Source: Liopterus haemorrhoidalis (lineage: Eukaryota > Arthropoda > Insecta > Coleoptera > Dytiscidae). From it: a stretch of DNA of 64,000 bases. The notes under the pieces are model-generated. The model was given only the letters and a program-made list of their open reading frames with translations. It ran no database searches and was not told the DNA's origin. The DNA lies in assembly GCA_963971575.1 (NCBI GenBank), contig OZ020611.1:227904260-227968259 (forward strand), read 5' to 3'. Positions 1 to 11,621 of the stretch are shown here, in pieces. Made by a program: the position numbers and the translations under genes. Numbering within the stretch: position 1 is the first letter of the stretch; each line of letters begins with the position of its first letter.

Positions 1-2
1 AC

Positions 3-134
3 TCATTAAATGATGGTAACAAAAAGTCAAATATTGAAACAAAATTATGGCTCTCTAAAATGTTTCCAGATGCAGTAAAGGCTGAATTTGGCTCTTTAGC
101 CTATTTGCCGACTCCTGGTATAAGGCAAGAATAG
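3..134 (+). pseudogene. Tail of an unidentified reading frame entering from the window edge
   Basis: One frame is open from the window edge for 43 codons and ends in TAG at 132-134. The peptide ends SLAYLPTPGIRQE and its composition looks like real protein rather than low-complexity translation. I do not recognise the family. It is followed directly by a T-rich tandem array, so it is most likely the 3' end of a mobile-element frame or of a retrocopy. It is too short to decide. Confidence 0.2.
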
Positions 135-154
135 CCAAACTACTTCCCGCGTAA

Positions 155-1150
155 CCAGTTCCTTTTTTTGCTCATCAGATCTTGCGGATTTTTTTTTTTT
201 ATTTTTTTAGTCTGTCATATCTTTCGAATTTCTATTTTTTGCTCATCTTATTTGTCGGATTTCCCTTTTTTTGCACGTTAGATCTTTTGGGTTTTCTTCT
301 CTGCTCGATAGATACTTTGGATTTTATTTTTTGTTAGTCAGATCTATCGGTTTTCCTTTTTTTTTTTTTCGTCAGATCTTTTGGAATTCCTTTTTCTTTG
401 CTCGTAATATCTTTCGGATTTCCTTTTTTTTTGCACGTTAGATCTTTTGGGTTTCCTTCTCTACTCGTTAGATACTTTGGATTTTCTTTTTTGTTAGTCA
501 GATCTTTCGGTTTTCCTTTTTTTTTTTCGTCAGAACTTTCGGACTTCCTTTTTCTTTGCTCCTAATATCTTTCGGATTTCCATTTTTTGCACATCTGTTC
601 TTTCGGATTTCCTTTTCCGTTTTCGGCAGATCTTTTCGGTTTTCTTCTTTGTCAGAACCCTAACTAGCTTTTTCTGGGCCCTGTGCAAGATTGCACAAAA
701 AGGTTATCCATAGTCTAACTTGGCCCCCCATCGACAATTTTTCGGCCTCTTTTCTTCTTGGGCCCTGTGCACCTGCCTAGTTCTGGCACTGTTCTTTGTT
801 AGTCAGATCCCTTGGATATCCTTTTTGTTGCTAATCAGATCCTTCGAATTTCCTTTTTCTTTGCTCGTCAGATCTTTCGGATTTCCTTTTTTTTTTGCCC
901 ATCAGATCTTTTGGGTTCCCTCTTTTGTTCGTCAGACCTTTTGGATGTCCTTTTTTTGCTCGTCAAATCTTTCGGATTTCCTTTTTCTTTGCTCGTAAGA
1001 TCTTTTTGATTTCCCTTTTTTTCCGTCAGATTTTTCGGATTTCCATTTTCTGACCATCTGATTTTTCAGATTTCCTTTTTTTGCTGCTCGTCAGGACTTT
1101 TGGTTTTCCTTTTTTTTTTGCTGCTCGTCTGGTCCTTTTGTTGCTCCTTT
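155..1150. repeat. Degenerate T-rich tandem array
   Basis: A core close to GCTCGTCAGATCTTTCGG followed by ATTTCC and a run of T recurs about twenty times with irregular spacing of roughly 30-60 bases. Units differ by substitutions and by T-run length. Two short GC-richer islands containing GGGCCCTGTGC interrupt it around 675 and 765. It is non-coding: frames read through it give only Phe/Ser/Leu-rich low-complexity peptides. It ends just before the HINE-A element at 1187. Confidence 0.7.
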
Positions 1151-1233
1151 TGTTATTACTTATATTATAGAGGTGACGATCTTTTTAGGGTTTTGTAGGT
1201 ATGACCAAAAAACCCTTATACCGTCATTTTGTC

Positions 1234-1277
<44 letters not shown>

Positions 1278-1734
1278 GTTCGGTAAAAATTGTAGCCAAA
1301 CGGCTAAACCTAGAGAGTTGAAATTTGGCATGCTTATACAACTCTTTGACCCGCACATAGGAAAAATACTAAAACATCTAAAAAACATATCCCTCTAAAA
1401 ATATAAAAAAATATGTGCTCATCGAAAAAAAATATATTTTTTTAAAATTCTGAGTAGGGTATCAAATGAAAGCCCTTAGTACGTGGATTAACGATCAAAA
1501 TTTTATTTTTGCAAAATAAATTATTTTGATGCGATTTTGCCAAAATTGTGCAAAAATTTTTTTGTCCCACACCCTGTTGCCCAGATGGTTTAAACTAAAA
1601 ATCTGAAAAAATTCTAAATAATGTACATTGGTGTAAACCGGAATAGTACAACAGAAATTTTTGATCAGATTATGTTTTCGGAAAATAACGCATTTTTTGT
1701 GTTTTTAACTAAAATATGTTAACTATTTAATACG

Positions 1735-1803
1735 TTGTGTAACATACCAGATCGTACGCTTAATAATATAACTTAACTTGCAAACTAGGGTTCGAGTCCT
1801 GTT
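1735..1803 (+). other. tRNA-like module in HINE-A 1, unit 1
   Basis: A box B-like GGGTTCGAGTCC lies at 1788-1799 at the place where the other HINE-A copies carry a tRNA-like segment. Box A is not clear in this copy. It is followed by T/A-rich sequence homologous to the other copies. It is a decayed relic, not a tRNA gene. Confidence 0.4.
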
Positions 1804-2611
1804 GATTTTATTTTTTGTTTTTTTTTTGCATTTTTATTTTGTTTAAATTATTTTGTTAAAATTCTAGTTATATTTGGTAAATGTTGCATTTAATTTTTAA
1901 AAGCGTAAATTTAATAACCAGTGGAAAGTGTTGAAATTATAATTTAATTCTAAGTTTGACGAAATCAAAGGGTGGGACTTATGATGTAAGCAACCAATGG
2001 AAGCCATAGGTGCAATTTTCAAAATCTTAATGAACTTTGCTATATAAAAAAAATACTGCATATATTTAGAAACTTAAATAATGGTATTAGGCATTCGAAT
2101 GAAAATTCAAAAAAAAATATTTTGACATAAAATTTGTTTTGGTAAAAATTGTAGCCAAACGGCTAAACCTAGAGAGTTGAAATTTGGCATGCTTATACAA
2201 CTCTTTGACCCACACATAGGAAAAATACTAAAACATCTGAAAAACATATCCCCCTAAAAATATAAAAAAAATAAGTGCTCATCGAAAAAAAAAATATTTT
2301 TTTATATTTCTGAGTAGGGTATCAAATGAAAGCTCTTGGTACGTGGATTAATGAAAAAAAAAAATTATTTTTGCAAAATAAATTTTTTTGAAGGGATTTT
2401 TGCCAAAATTGTGCAAAAAAAATTTTGTCCCACACCCTGTAGCCCAGATGGTTTAAACTAAAAATCTGAAAAAATTCTAAGTAATGTACATTGATGTGAA
2501 CCGGAATCAGGAATTTTTGATCAGATTTCGTTTTTGGAAAGGAACGCATTTTTTGCGATTTTTTGCTAATAATGTACACTAATTATAGCTTTGTAACACG
2601 CTACACTGGAA

Positions 2612-2690
2612 CGTATATGCTGGTGTAGTGGTTTTGATGCTGGCGTTTCACCCAAGTAACTCGATCCGAAAGGGATCGAACCCTGCGAGA
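2612..2690 (+). other. tRNA-like module in HINE-A 1, unit 2
   Basis: A box A-like TGGTGTAGTGG (2620-2630) and a box B-like GGGATCGAACCC (2672-2683) have spacing near that of a tRNA with an extended variable region. The flanks, including AGAGACAATATTATTT, match the tRNA-like module of the copy at 38128-38196. Cloverleaf stems are poor, so this is a tRNA-derived internal module rather than a gene. Confidence 0.45.
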
Positions 2691-2771
2691 AGAGACAATA
2701 TTATTTATTGTTTTTTGTTTTTTAATTTTTTATTGTTTAAATTATTTTTTCAAAATTCTAGTTATGGTAAG

Positions 2772-3098
2772 TGTTTACAACATCCCACTTCACACTTGCG
2801 CATACGTCAAACACATGTCATTTGTTTAATATACAGAGATTCTAAACAAGTGGGACTGTGCAGAACTTTTATTTATGTCATTAAACTAGAAGATGGGTAG
2901 CTCGCTTCGCTCGGCTTCTTCTAACCAAACACTTACTAACCTAACCTAACCTAAGATAGTGTTTTGTCATTAAACTAGAAGATGGTTAGCTCGCTTCTAG
3001 AAACCATTGTTTTAGAGCCACTGACAATTCTTGAATTATTTAGTGTAGTCGTTATGTGCTGCCATCTGTATAAAGTTTGAAGGGGGATATTGTAAACA
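2772..3098. mobile_element. Small TIR element inside HINE-A 1, with (TTAGG)n-type repeat
   Basis: About 330 bases interrupt the HINE-A sequence. They begin TGTTTACAACATCCCACTTC and end with its inverted counterpart, which has two differences (TGTTTACAATATCCCCCTTC read on the - strand). Inside are a repeated segment (ATTAAACTAGAAGATGG near 2880 and 2970) and three to four units of CCTAA/TTAGG at 2937-2954. No reading frame is recognisable. The superfamily is unknown; boundaries are within about 5 bases. Confidence 0.5.
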
Positions 3099-3570
3099 TT
3101 GGCCCTAGTTTATATTTTGGCAAATGTTGCATTTAATTTTTAAATGCGTAAATTTAATAACCAGTAGAAATTGTTTAAATTATAATTTAATTCTGTTTCA
3201 ATGTACACGAAATCAGAGGGGCGGAACTTATAACAACCAATGGAAGACATAGGCGCAATTTTTTAAATTCTTAATGAACCTTGCTATATAAAAAAAAAAT
3301 ACTGCACATATTTAGAAACCTAAATAATGGTATTAGGCGTTCGAATTAAAATTAACAAAAAAAATATTTTAATATAAAATTTGTTTTGGCATCCCAAATA
3401 ATCATCATTCACTTACTAAATACCTGCAAAACCCTGAAATGTGTGAAAATTCACACTTCACATCAATTTTTTAGGTCTTAACTTGTTTTTGAGATGTGGT
3501 CAGTTGTATTTTAGGAATGAGAACAGTTTTTATGTAATTTATTTTCATGAGTATTAATAACGCGATAAAA

Positions 3571-3612
3571 ATTTCCTGCCCCCCCAGACTTTAAGAGCTA
3601 GCGCCGCCACTG
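3571..3612. mobile_element. Solo right end of a hAT-type element
   Basis: A poly-C tract followed by GAGCTAGCGCCGCCACTG resembles the right terminus of the complete small hAT at 51570-51888, which ends GAAGCTAGCGCCGGCACTG. The matching left end is absent, so this is a truncated relic. Nothing else is recognised between 3467 and 3916. Confidence 0.45.
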
Positions 3613-3916
3613 AACAAAACGGTGCACTTTTTTACGTCTGAAATGAAATCTTGCTAAGATACTAAGGACAACATGTAATGAAAAAGTTTGAGTACTTCTT
3701 CAAATTGTTTTAATAAATTATTTTTGAAAATAACATTGTAACGTTATAAAATATTTCAATTTTACACTTTATGATTATTTATTCTGTTCATTGTTAATTA
3801 ATTGTGTAGTTTTTGTAAAGAGCATTCAAAAAAATTCCAAACTTTTGTGTTCTAGTTTCCGGTCACATTTTAAAATGTATTATTTGTAAGACTATTATTA
3901 ATGGCGATAATACATA

Positions 3917-6010
3917 TAGTACAGTAGAATTAGCCAAAAAAGTTCGAAAATTTAACAAAATTCGTTTCAGGATGCCATATGGAAAAATCGATGTAATTGG
4001 GTGAGTAGCATGTACCATTGAAGTCGCCCCCATTTTTTCAACCTGGAACATTGTTTAAACAATGAAAAACAGCAAAAAAAACGACAAAAATTGTTTTTTT
4101 TTTCTAACTCGGGAGCTACTGCCACTGGGAATTTCAATTTTTTTTTACTATTAAACTACTCAAAAACAATTAATTTGAGACCTGCTAAATTAAATTCGAC
4201 CCATTATTTGTTTATATAATTGAGAAAAACCGCGAAAATTTTTAAAATTTTCAAATATTTTTCATTTTGTCAAAAAAGTAGCTATTTGCTTGAATTTTTA
4301 AGAAATTGTGCCATTTATTGGTCTCAACTTACAAAATAAATTTCATCAAAAAATATTAATTATTTAACGAATTATTGCATTTATTTATTAAAATGGACCT
4401 TAATGTAAAATGAAAAATGACGTTCTTCCCGTCATCATACAGAGCCCATCAGGTGCTCATTTTCTTTGTTGAAACGTCAATTTTCAACATCCATTAAGGT
4501 AAAATCCAATTTTTAATTTTTTGACCTCCAAAATGGCGATTGAAAAATTGTTGCTAATTTTGCAATGGTTTTTTGCGAATAACTTTGCGATAAACAAAGA
4601 TACGGATATGGCATATCGATATTCTTGTAGCTGGTAAAAAAACAAAAATTTTGAAAAAAAAAAGTTTTTCTAGGACCAATAGGAGCCGAGATAATTTTTT
4701 TCAAAAAAATGAAAAAGTATCATGGTTATACTTATTTTATCTCAGAATGTTATACTACAATATTTTTACATGTTCCAAAATAAAACCCAATATCTTATAC
4801 AACCTTTTCACATCAAGATACGTCCTAAAATGAATATTTTTTGTAAAACCACGATTTTTTATTTTATTTATTATAGTGATTGTTTATAACAAATTAATTT
4901 GTTATTATTTTTCGAAACGAACATCTCGTTTGTTCATATTTTATCGCGCTACCACAGATTAAAAAAAAAAACGTCGAAATCGGTTAAGAATCAAGGGAGA
5001 TACCGCAAATTTTTTCTTGCCGTTTGAATTTGAAGAAGGCAAGATCGTTTATTTCAGCGCGCAGCAGTGATGACATCCTTCTCTCTCAGCGTAACAGGTA
5101 CTTTAAAAATCATAATTAGGACTTTACAATTGCATTTTTCTATCCGACTCAATTGCATTTCAAAGTTCAAGTATTGAACTAGTTTTTGTGAAATTTTCGA
5201 CCCTTAATGTTAATAAATAAACAATTTACGAATTAAAAAAAAATATCTCGGCTCCTATTGGTCCTAGAAAAACTTTTTTTTTTCATAATTTTTGTTTTTT
5301 TACCAGCTACAAGAATATCGATATGTCATGTCCGTATCTTTGTTTATCGCAAAGTTATTCGCAAAAAACCATTGCAAAATTAGCAACAATTTTTCAATCG
5401 CCATTTTGGAGGTCAAAAAATTAAAAATTGGATTTTACCTTAATGGATATTGAAAATTGACGTTTCAACAAAGAAAATGAGCACCTAATGGGCCCTGTAT
5501 GACGACGGGAAGAACGTCATTTTTCATTTTATATTAAGGTCCATTTTAATAAATAAATGCAATAATTCGTTAAATAATTAATATTTTGTGATGAAATTTT
5601 TTTTGTAAGTTGAGGCCCAAAAATGGCACAATTTCTGTAAGTTTCAAACAAATAGCTGCTTTTTTGACAAAATGAAAAATATTTGAAAATTTTTAAAATT
5701 TTCGCGTTTTTTCTCAATTATTTAAACAAATAATGGGTCGAATTTAATTTAGCAGGTCTCATATTAATTGTTTTTGAGTACTTTAATAGTAAAAAAAATT
5801 GAAATTCCCAGTGGCAGTAGCTCCCGAGTTAGAAAAAAAAAACAATTTTTGTCGTTTTTTTTGCTGTTTTTCATTGTTTAAACAATGTTCCAGGTTGAAA
5901 AAATGGGGGCGACTTCAATGGTACATGCTACTCACCCAATTACATCGATTTTTCCATATGGCATCCTGAAACGAATTTTGTTATGCAATTTTCCTAATTC
6001 TACTGTACTA
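3917..6010. mobile_element. Element with very long terminal inverted repeats (about 0.78 kb arms)
   Basis: The sequence from 3917 to about 4702 returns almost perfectly, inverted, from about 5236 to 6010. Landmarks are TAGTACAGTAGAATTA at both extremities, ATGGGGGCGACTTCAATGG on the + strand of the right arm with its complement in the left arm, and AGGAGCCGAGATA/TATCTCGGCTCCT at the inner ends. The spacer of roughly 530 bases has no recognisable gene. The arms differ by scattered substitutions and small indels. This is a foldback-type or long-TIR DNA element. Possible target duplication is TA, but the terminus is palindromic and the exact cut is uncertain. Confidence 0.75.
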
Positions 6011-6101
6011 ATACTAGATGTTTCACAAATGATAAAATAGTAATATTTATGCTGCAATAAAAACAAAAATAAATAAAATAGAAATTAATAAGTATGATAT
6101 A

Positions 6102-6690
6102 GTAAGGTGACCATACGTCTCGAATTTGCCGGGACAGTCCCGAATTTTTTAGAGACAATATTTGTCCCTAATTCGGGTTTTTTTGCCCCGAATTGTCCAG
6201 TTTTTTAGAAAAGAAACTTATTTTTAATATATTTCAACTAAAACTATTTTTACAAAACTTGAACTAAAAAAATCTCCCGAAAGGGTATTTTCCTTGTTGA
6301 ACAGCTTTTGGACAAGTGACAAGACTCAACTTGATGTAGACACATTAAAAGCAATATTAATGATTAAATCAAATTATTAAATTAAAACTATGCGGATTTT
6401 TATAAAATGCTTCAAAGCAAAAAAGACCTACTCAAAAAGATCCATAGTTCGGAAAAATATAAAAAGTTTTCCACTGTGTAATTTTAATGAATAAATTTTG
6501 AATTCATTTTAAAAAATACTGTGATTTTAATTATGTTCCTTTAAATAATATAATAAGTTAATTATCTGTGATTGGAAATTATAATTATTTATAAATTGTT
6601 TAAAAAAAAAAATTAATTAAACAATTATATTTGAATAATCAACTGCCCCCCCCCCTGTCTATGAGTTCCCCTCCTGAATTTTGAACTAAA
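6102..6690. mobile_element. Truncated hAT element of the GGTGACCAT family
   Basis: The left end TAAGGTGACCATACG resembles the termini of the complete element at 52779-53064. The right part, with a poly-C run and TCTATGAGTTCCC, matches the right end at 56755-56876 but stops before the terminal GGTCACC. Tandem GGGACAGTCCCGAATTT-like motifs follow the left end. No coding capacity is seen. Confidence 0.5.
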
Positions 6691-7859
6691 AAGCAAGACT
6701 ATTACTAGAAACAGGCTACTAACTGGCTACTACTACAGGTAACAAATCGAAAACTCCTGAGCCACAAAATCAGACACAAGAAAACTCTCCTTTTTTACAA
6801 TTTAATGAAAGATGATTTTCATACTAATCATGTAAAATAGAAAACGTTTTAAATAAAAATTAATAAGTAATGGTACACAAAATGCATATTTATAGTGAAA
6901 TGTTCCTTCTCACTCATTCTTCATTTCTTTGCATTTTCTTCATTTAGTTGAGAATAGTTTTTTTTTAAATTTTTTGGATTTTCTTTAGGATTTTTTAATC
7001 TGGGAACGGATTAATTGATTTCCCATAAGATATAATGGAAAATTGGGTTTCTAGATGCACACTTCGTCTAAATGTGCCACCAAAATCAGTTATAGATGTT
7101 TTCAGATATGTAAGAAAGTTAATACAGTCCAAAAGAAAACTGAATATTATTATATTATCAATCAATGTGTACATCTTTAAACTCAATTTTATATTAAATA
7201 TTTACAAGATTGATATAGAAATGAAAAATTAAAATTTTGATCTAAATAAAAATAGAAAAACTTAATAAAAACTTAGAATATGTATATTTAAGCGTTTGTT
7301 TTGGCGCCCCTAAGAGCTGGCGCCCTGAGCCTGTGCCCCTGTCGCCCCTGCCTTTCACCGCCGTTGCATCTAACAACTTGACTCCAGTGGAAAATGAAAG
7401 GGTTTTCTATGTTGTGATAGGTGTTGAATATCTTTCAATTCACTGTTAATTTGTCAGATGTGTGGAATGCTTGAAATGGAAAATTTGTGGTCATTAGTTC
7501 ACTATGTGCTATTTGGCAATTACAAATTATTTTCATAGAAGTATTATAGATTTCTGTGAAAACAAAATTCTGGATAACGATTAAAATACTTTCCTTTTTA
7601 AATTTTTAACCTTAAGGGTATTAATATAAACCTTTATTATAATTTGTTTATTCATAAAAATAAAACTATCCGAATAACCGAAGATTTACGCGGTGATTTG
7701 ATTAAAAATTGTGAATTTTCTACTTTTTTTAAATGAATATTGTAACGCTAAAATTTTAACCAAACTGAGAATGAACCTTTACACTTATGAATTTTTGCTG
7801 TGTAGATCTGATTTAATATCAGAATTATAGTGTTATAATATCGGGGCAAACCTTACCAG
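6691..7859. other. No gene recognised; hAT right-end relic near 7290-7368
   Basis: AT-rich sequence without a recognisable frame. A GC-rich patch (GGCGCCCCTAAGAGC then GCCCCTGTCGCCCCTGCC, about 7300-7350) resembles the right end of a hAT element but has no partner or target duplication. Confidence 0.3.
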
Positions 7860-9073
7860 TAGTGCTGGGAACCGAAACCGGTTGTTCGGGTACCCAGTTC
7901 CGGTTTTCGGGTAAAACCGGGTTTGTAATATTCGCGTTACCCTGATACCCGGTTCCGATTACCCGGTTCCAAATAACCGGTTTCGGATATCCGGTTTCGG
8001 ATACCCGGTTCCGATTACCCGGTTCCGAATGCCCGATTTCGGATACCCGGTTTCAGATACCCGGCTTCGAATATCCGGTTCCAGATACGCGATTCCGAGT
8101 TCCCTGATTCAAACTTGATATTTAGTACAGGAATATCAGATGTTTAAAATTACAAAATTTTACGATAGTAGGTACCTACTTAGGAATTTCCAAATTCCAA
8201 ACATCTTGTGTTAGATGAAAACGAGATACCTATTTAGAATTTAGAGTATTCATTCATATTTTGTCTTCAATAATGACAACAAATTCTTGGCCTCGCAAAT
8301 CCTAGCGCCGGCCCTGATACAGAGTCTGACTATTGGAGAATTTTGATAAGAATTCGTGTTCGCAAAAGGCATACAAAGAAGCGAAGAAGATCGCGTATTG
8401 TACACTGGAACATTAATAGTGATTTTGTAGTTCAACACATGATAATAGATTATTAAGAATTTTATGCAAAATATTCATGTCAGTCAAAGTGCGACGATCC
8501 GTTAGTGTGAGAAAATTAAACTTGGCGCAACATATATTATAATTGATATAGTTGTAATATATCAAAAATATATATTATAAAGAAGTTGTTTAGAATTAAA
8601 ATAAAGAAACGATTACAATTTTTTTTTTTTCTATTCAAAATTGAAAATGTATATAACAAAGGCCGTACGTAGTAGATGCACGTCAGCAAGAATTACTTAA
8701 CGTATCTCAATCACAATAACTATAACTGTTATGATGCTGGAAACCGAAACATGTTTAACGGGTATCCGGTTCTGGATTTCGGGTAAAACCGGTACGTAAT
8801 TTTGAAGTAACCCGGTTCCGGATACCTCATCCAGAATATCCGGTTCCGATTACACGGTTCCGAATACCCGGTTCCGATTACCTGGTTCCGGATACCCGGT
8901 TCTGATTCCCCGGTTCTGATTACCCGGTTCCGGGTACCCGGTTCCGATTACCCGGTTCTGATTACCCGGTTTCGGATACCCGGTTCCGAAACCGGGTAAC
9001 CGGGTAAACCCGAATCCGGTTTTATTTTTGGAACCGGTTCCGGTTCCGTCAAGATCGATTTCTGACAGCACTA
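7860..9073. mobile_element. hAT element with CCGGTT-rich subterminal arrays
   Basis: The termini are TAGTGCTG and CAGCACTA, flanked by the 8-bp duplication CTTACCAG at 7852-7859 and 9074-9081. Inside each end is an array of 13-14-bp units close to ATACCCGGTTCCG (about 7890-8100 and 8765-9050). The central 600 bases are AT-rich with no recognisable transposase. The 8-bp duplication is the hAT signature. A related fragment with the same CCGGTT vocabulary lies at 51385-51500. Confidence 0.8.
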
Positions 9074-9081
9074 CTTACCAG

Positions 9082-9935
9082 CTCTTGAGGTGCAACAGAA
9101 TGATGAACCGTCATCACGGCTCATCTACAGTGTATCCACCGTTTGAGAATAATTGCTTTAAAACCTTCTTAATGTTATTTTCATTCAGATAGAGCATTCA
9201 TAAATTTTGAGAAACACTCTACTAGATAATTACTTGTATTACACATACATTTTACGAATATTTTTGACTAGAAAATGAAATGCAAATTCCGAAATGTGAC
9301 TCAGAAACATCCTGTCCCAAATCTAAGTTAACATAGTGTACAGGTCAATAAGCTTAACATTACTGGAATAATTTTACGCTACGTGTAATATTGTCAATTT
9401 TGCATGGCATAAACATGCAAATATTTATAAAACATTTACATGGAAGTAATTAAGAAAAAGTGATTGTTTGCTTTGGCAGTTAAAACAAAAGAAATATGTT
9501 GTAAGAGGTAATATTTTTTCGTTTTTATGCCGTTACTTTATTGTTTTATTTTATTTGCGCAATAAGTAAATGAAATATTGATATGAAAACATACAATATC
9601 TTGCGTCAGAGTGAAATGACAAATTGGTTGGTTGAGCGTATACAACCTGAAAAACAACTATGTTATGCGGACTGCGGACGATTTGATAGTGTCTATTTAA
9701 GAGTAAAATTGTCTTGAGTACTTTAAATAATATCAAAGTTAATAAATATTATCTCTGATAACATACAAAATCTCGTAGGTACAGTGCACGCCGCTTATTG
9801 GAATCACGGATAATGTTATTATTCGGATATTGGTATCATTTTCGCAAAGAACGAGCCGAACGTATACGGCTTATAAAAAGGCAATAAAATGTGGTTTATA
9901 ATAAACATAACTGCCGCTTATATTATCATTTTTTA
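9082..9935. other. No gene recognised; possible Tc1/mariner-type end at 9782
   Basis: AT-rich sequence with no convincing frame. At 9780, TACAGTGCACGCCGCTTATT looks like the left terminus of a TA-inserting element, but I find no matching right end. Confidence 0.25.
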
Positions 9936-11110
9936 GGGTTTTGTAGGTATGACCACCAAAAAATCCTTATAACGTCACTTATGTGTCTGGCTGTCTGTCT
10001 GTACGGTAGAAATTGTAGCCAAACAGTTGAACATATAAAGTTGAAATTTGGCATACTTGTACAACTTTTTGACCCACATACAGAAAAATTATAGAGTTCA
10101 AAAAAATACAGCGCGGGATAAATATAAACAAATATGAATAAGGACTCTAAGGACTACTCACATCACTTAACATATACCATTATTGAGTAAGTTGTATATT
10201 TTATTAAGACTTAATTGACTTATTTAGTGTAACATTCCTAATTTGTTGTTTCTCTCTTTTCAAATTATTTTAGTGTAACTGAAGAAGATATTATAAGTTT
10301 ATCGAAACTAGTTTTACGTCAATACGGAGTAATTCTTTGTTCCTGACCTACCATCCCGAAATCTAAATCAACTATTCATACTTCTGAGGTCGACAACATA
10401 TACTTATAAACAAATATGTATTTACTGGAAAAACAAATATTTTTTAAAATTTTGAGTGGTGTATTAAATGAAACCTCTTAAGGCGTGTATGTGCAAACAC
10501 ATTTTTATTTTTGAAAAATCTTTTTTTTATGGCGTTTTTGTCAACATAATAGCAAAAAAAATTGTCCTCCATCCTATCTCCCAGAGGGGTCGAACTAAAA
10601 ATCTGAAAAAAATCTCAATAATGTACATTGATGGGAACCGGAATAGTTCAACTGGAAATTTTGATCAAATTGGTTTTTCGAAAAATATTAATTTTAGATG
10701 TCGAAATTTTTTTAAAAATTTATTATGTGCTATCAAAAGAAGGCTCTTAAGACGTAGATAATACTTGTTCCAAAAAAGTACTAAAAATTCAGTGCCCGCA
10801 CCTTTTAACCCTAAGGGGTTAAATTAAAAATCTGAAAAAATTCTAAGCAATGTATATTGCTATGAACCGGGAACTTACAAGAGGAATTTTTTATCCGATT
10901 TAATTTTTGGAAAATATTACAGTTTTTGTGTTATTGAAACTTTTTTTTTTAAATTTAAATTTTATTGTGGGGATATTAAATGGAAGCTCTTTAAGTGCAG
11001 ATAAAGGTACGACAATTGATTTTAGAAATACATTTCATTTTGACTAAATTTTGCCTAGTATTAAGATTTTCGTTTAATATCTTAGCAAAAATTAAAAAAA
11101 TATATTTGTA
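9936..11110 (+). mobile_element. HINE-A 2, degenerate copy
   Basis: AGGGTTTTGTAGGTATGACC opens the copy, followed by a short GTCT tract and TGTAGCCAAAC, all in HINE-A order. The middle is interrupted between two copies of ATAAACAAATATG (near 10120 and 10406) by an unrelated insertion of about 280 bases. Downstream segments such as CTAAAAATCTGAAAAAA and AATGTACATTGATGGGAACC are HINE-A internal motifs, seen twice (about 10590-10680 and 10820-10880). The right end is not identifiable. Confidence 0.5.
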
Positions 11111-11425
11111 TACACATGGATACATTTTGTTATGGGTAGAAAAGTAGTACGTAAAGAAGTAGTAAGGTTTTAAAAGATTTTTTTTCTTTTTCTAAGCATG
11201 TTTAACTTATTTTTGTATGTAGGTACATTTTTGGCTGTAGTTAGTAAGTTAAATAGTTCAATTGAGAACGTATATGCGGGGCATGTCTCTATTTGAAAGT
11301 ATGTATATTGTCGTTTATTCTTTATTTTTCTTTATTTCCCCTAGGCCTTGCGGCGTATAGGGTTTTAACTATTACATTGAGAAAAATAATCATAATAATA
11401 ATAAATAATTCATTTTATGATATTC

Positions 11426-11463
11426 TTTCTTCTTCTTCTTCTTCTTCTTCTTCTTCTTCTTCT
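11426..11463. repeat. (TTC)n microsatellite
   Basis: About twelve TTC units lie in the 3' region of the LINE (GAA on the LINE strand). They create spurious poly-Arg and poly-Ser frames. Confidence 0.9.
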
Positions 11464-11621
11464 ACTTTCTGCCTCCGGTGTTCCTCTCTTTCTTCGTATT
11501 CTCTTTTCGGCTTTCGTCTCCGGTCTCCTTCCTTCTTGACTCCAGTTCTTCTTCACCTCTTTCTTCGCTTCTCTTCCCTCTTTTCTTTCCTCCTCCTTTG
11601 CCTCTTTCTTCCTTCCTGTTC

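Larger units (their letters stand above)
1187..3466 (+). mobile_element. HINE-A 1, head-to-tail dimer of a Helentron-like non-autonomous element
   Basis: The left end has AGGGTTTTGTAGGTAT (1187-1202) after a T run, then a (GTCT)n tract. The right end has ATACCTGCAAAACCCT, the inverted counterpart with one mismatch, followed by a hairpin built on GTGTGAA/TTCACAC and then CACATCAA at the TTTTTT border. Unit 1 (1187 to about 2139) lacks the right end. Unit 2 (about 2140 to 3466) lacks the left end and the GTCT tract. They are fused at a short TTTTGG/TTCGG homology. Subterminal inverted repeats, GTCY microsatellite, 3' hairpin and insertion between T runs are the described hallmarks of Helentron-associated (DINE-1-like) elements. 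No coding capacity is seen. Confidence 0.7.

Noticed and set aside
3917..6010. LTR retrotransposon
   Set aside because: The long repeats are inverted, not direct, and no gag, protease, RT or integrase is seen.
7035..7232. 65-codon frame of apparently ordinary composition
   Set aside because: No homology, no splice context and an overlapping frame of similar length on the other strand.
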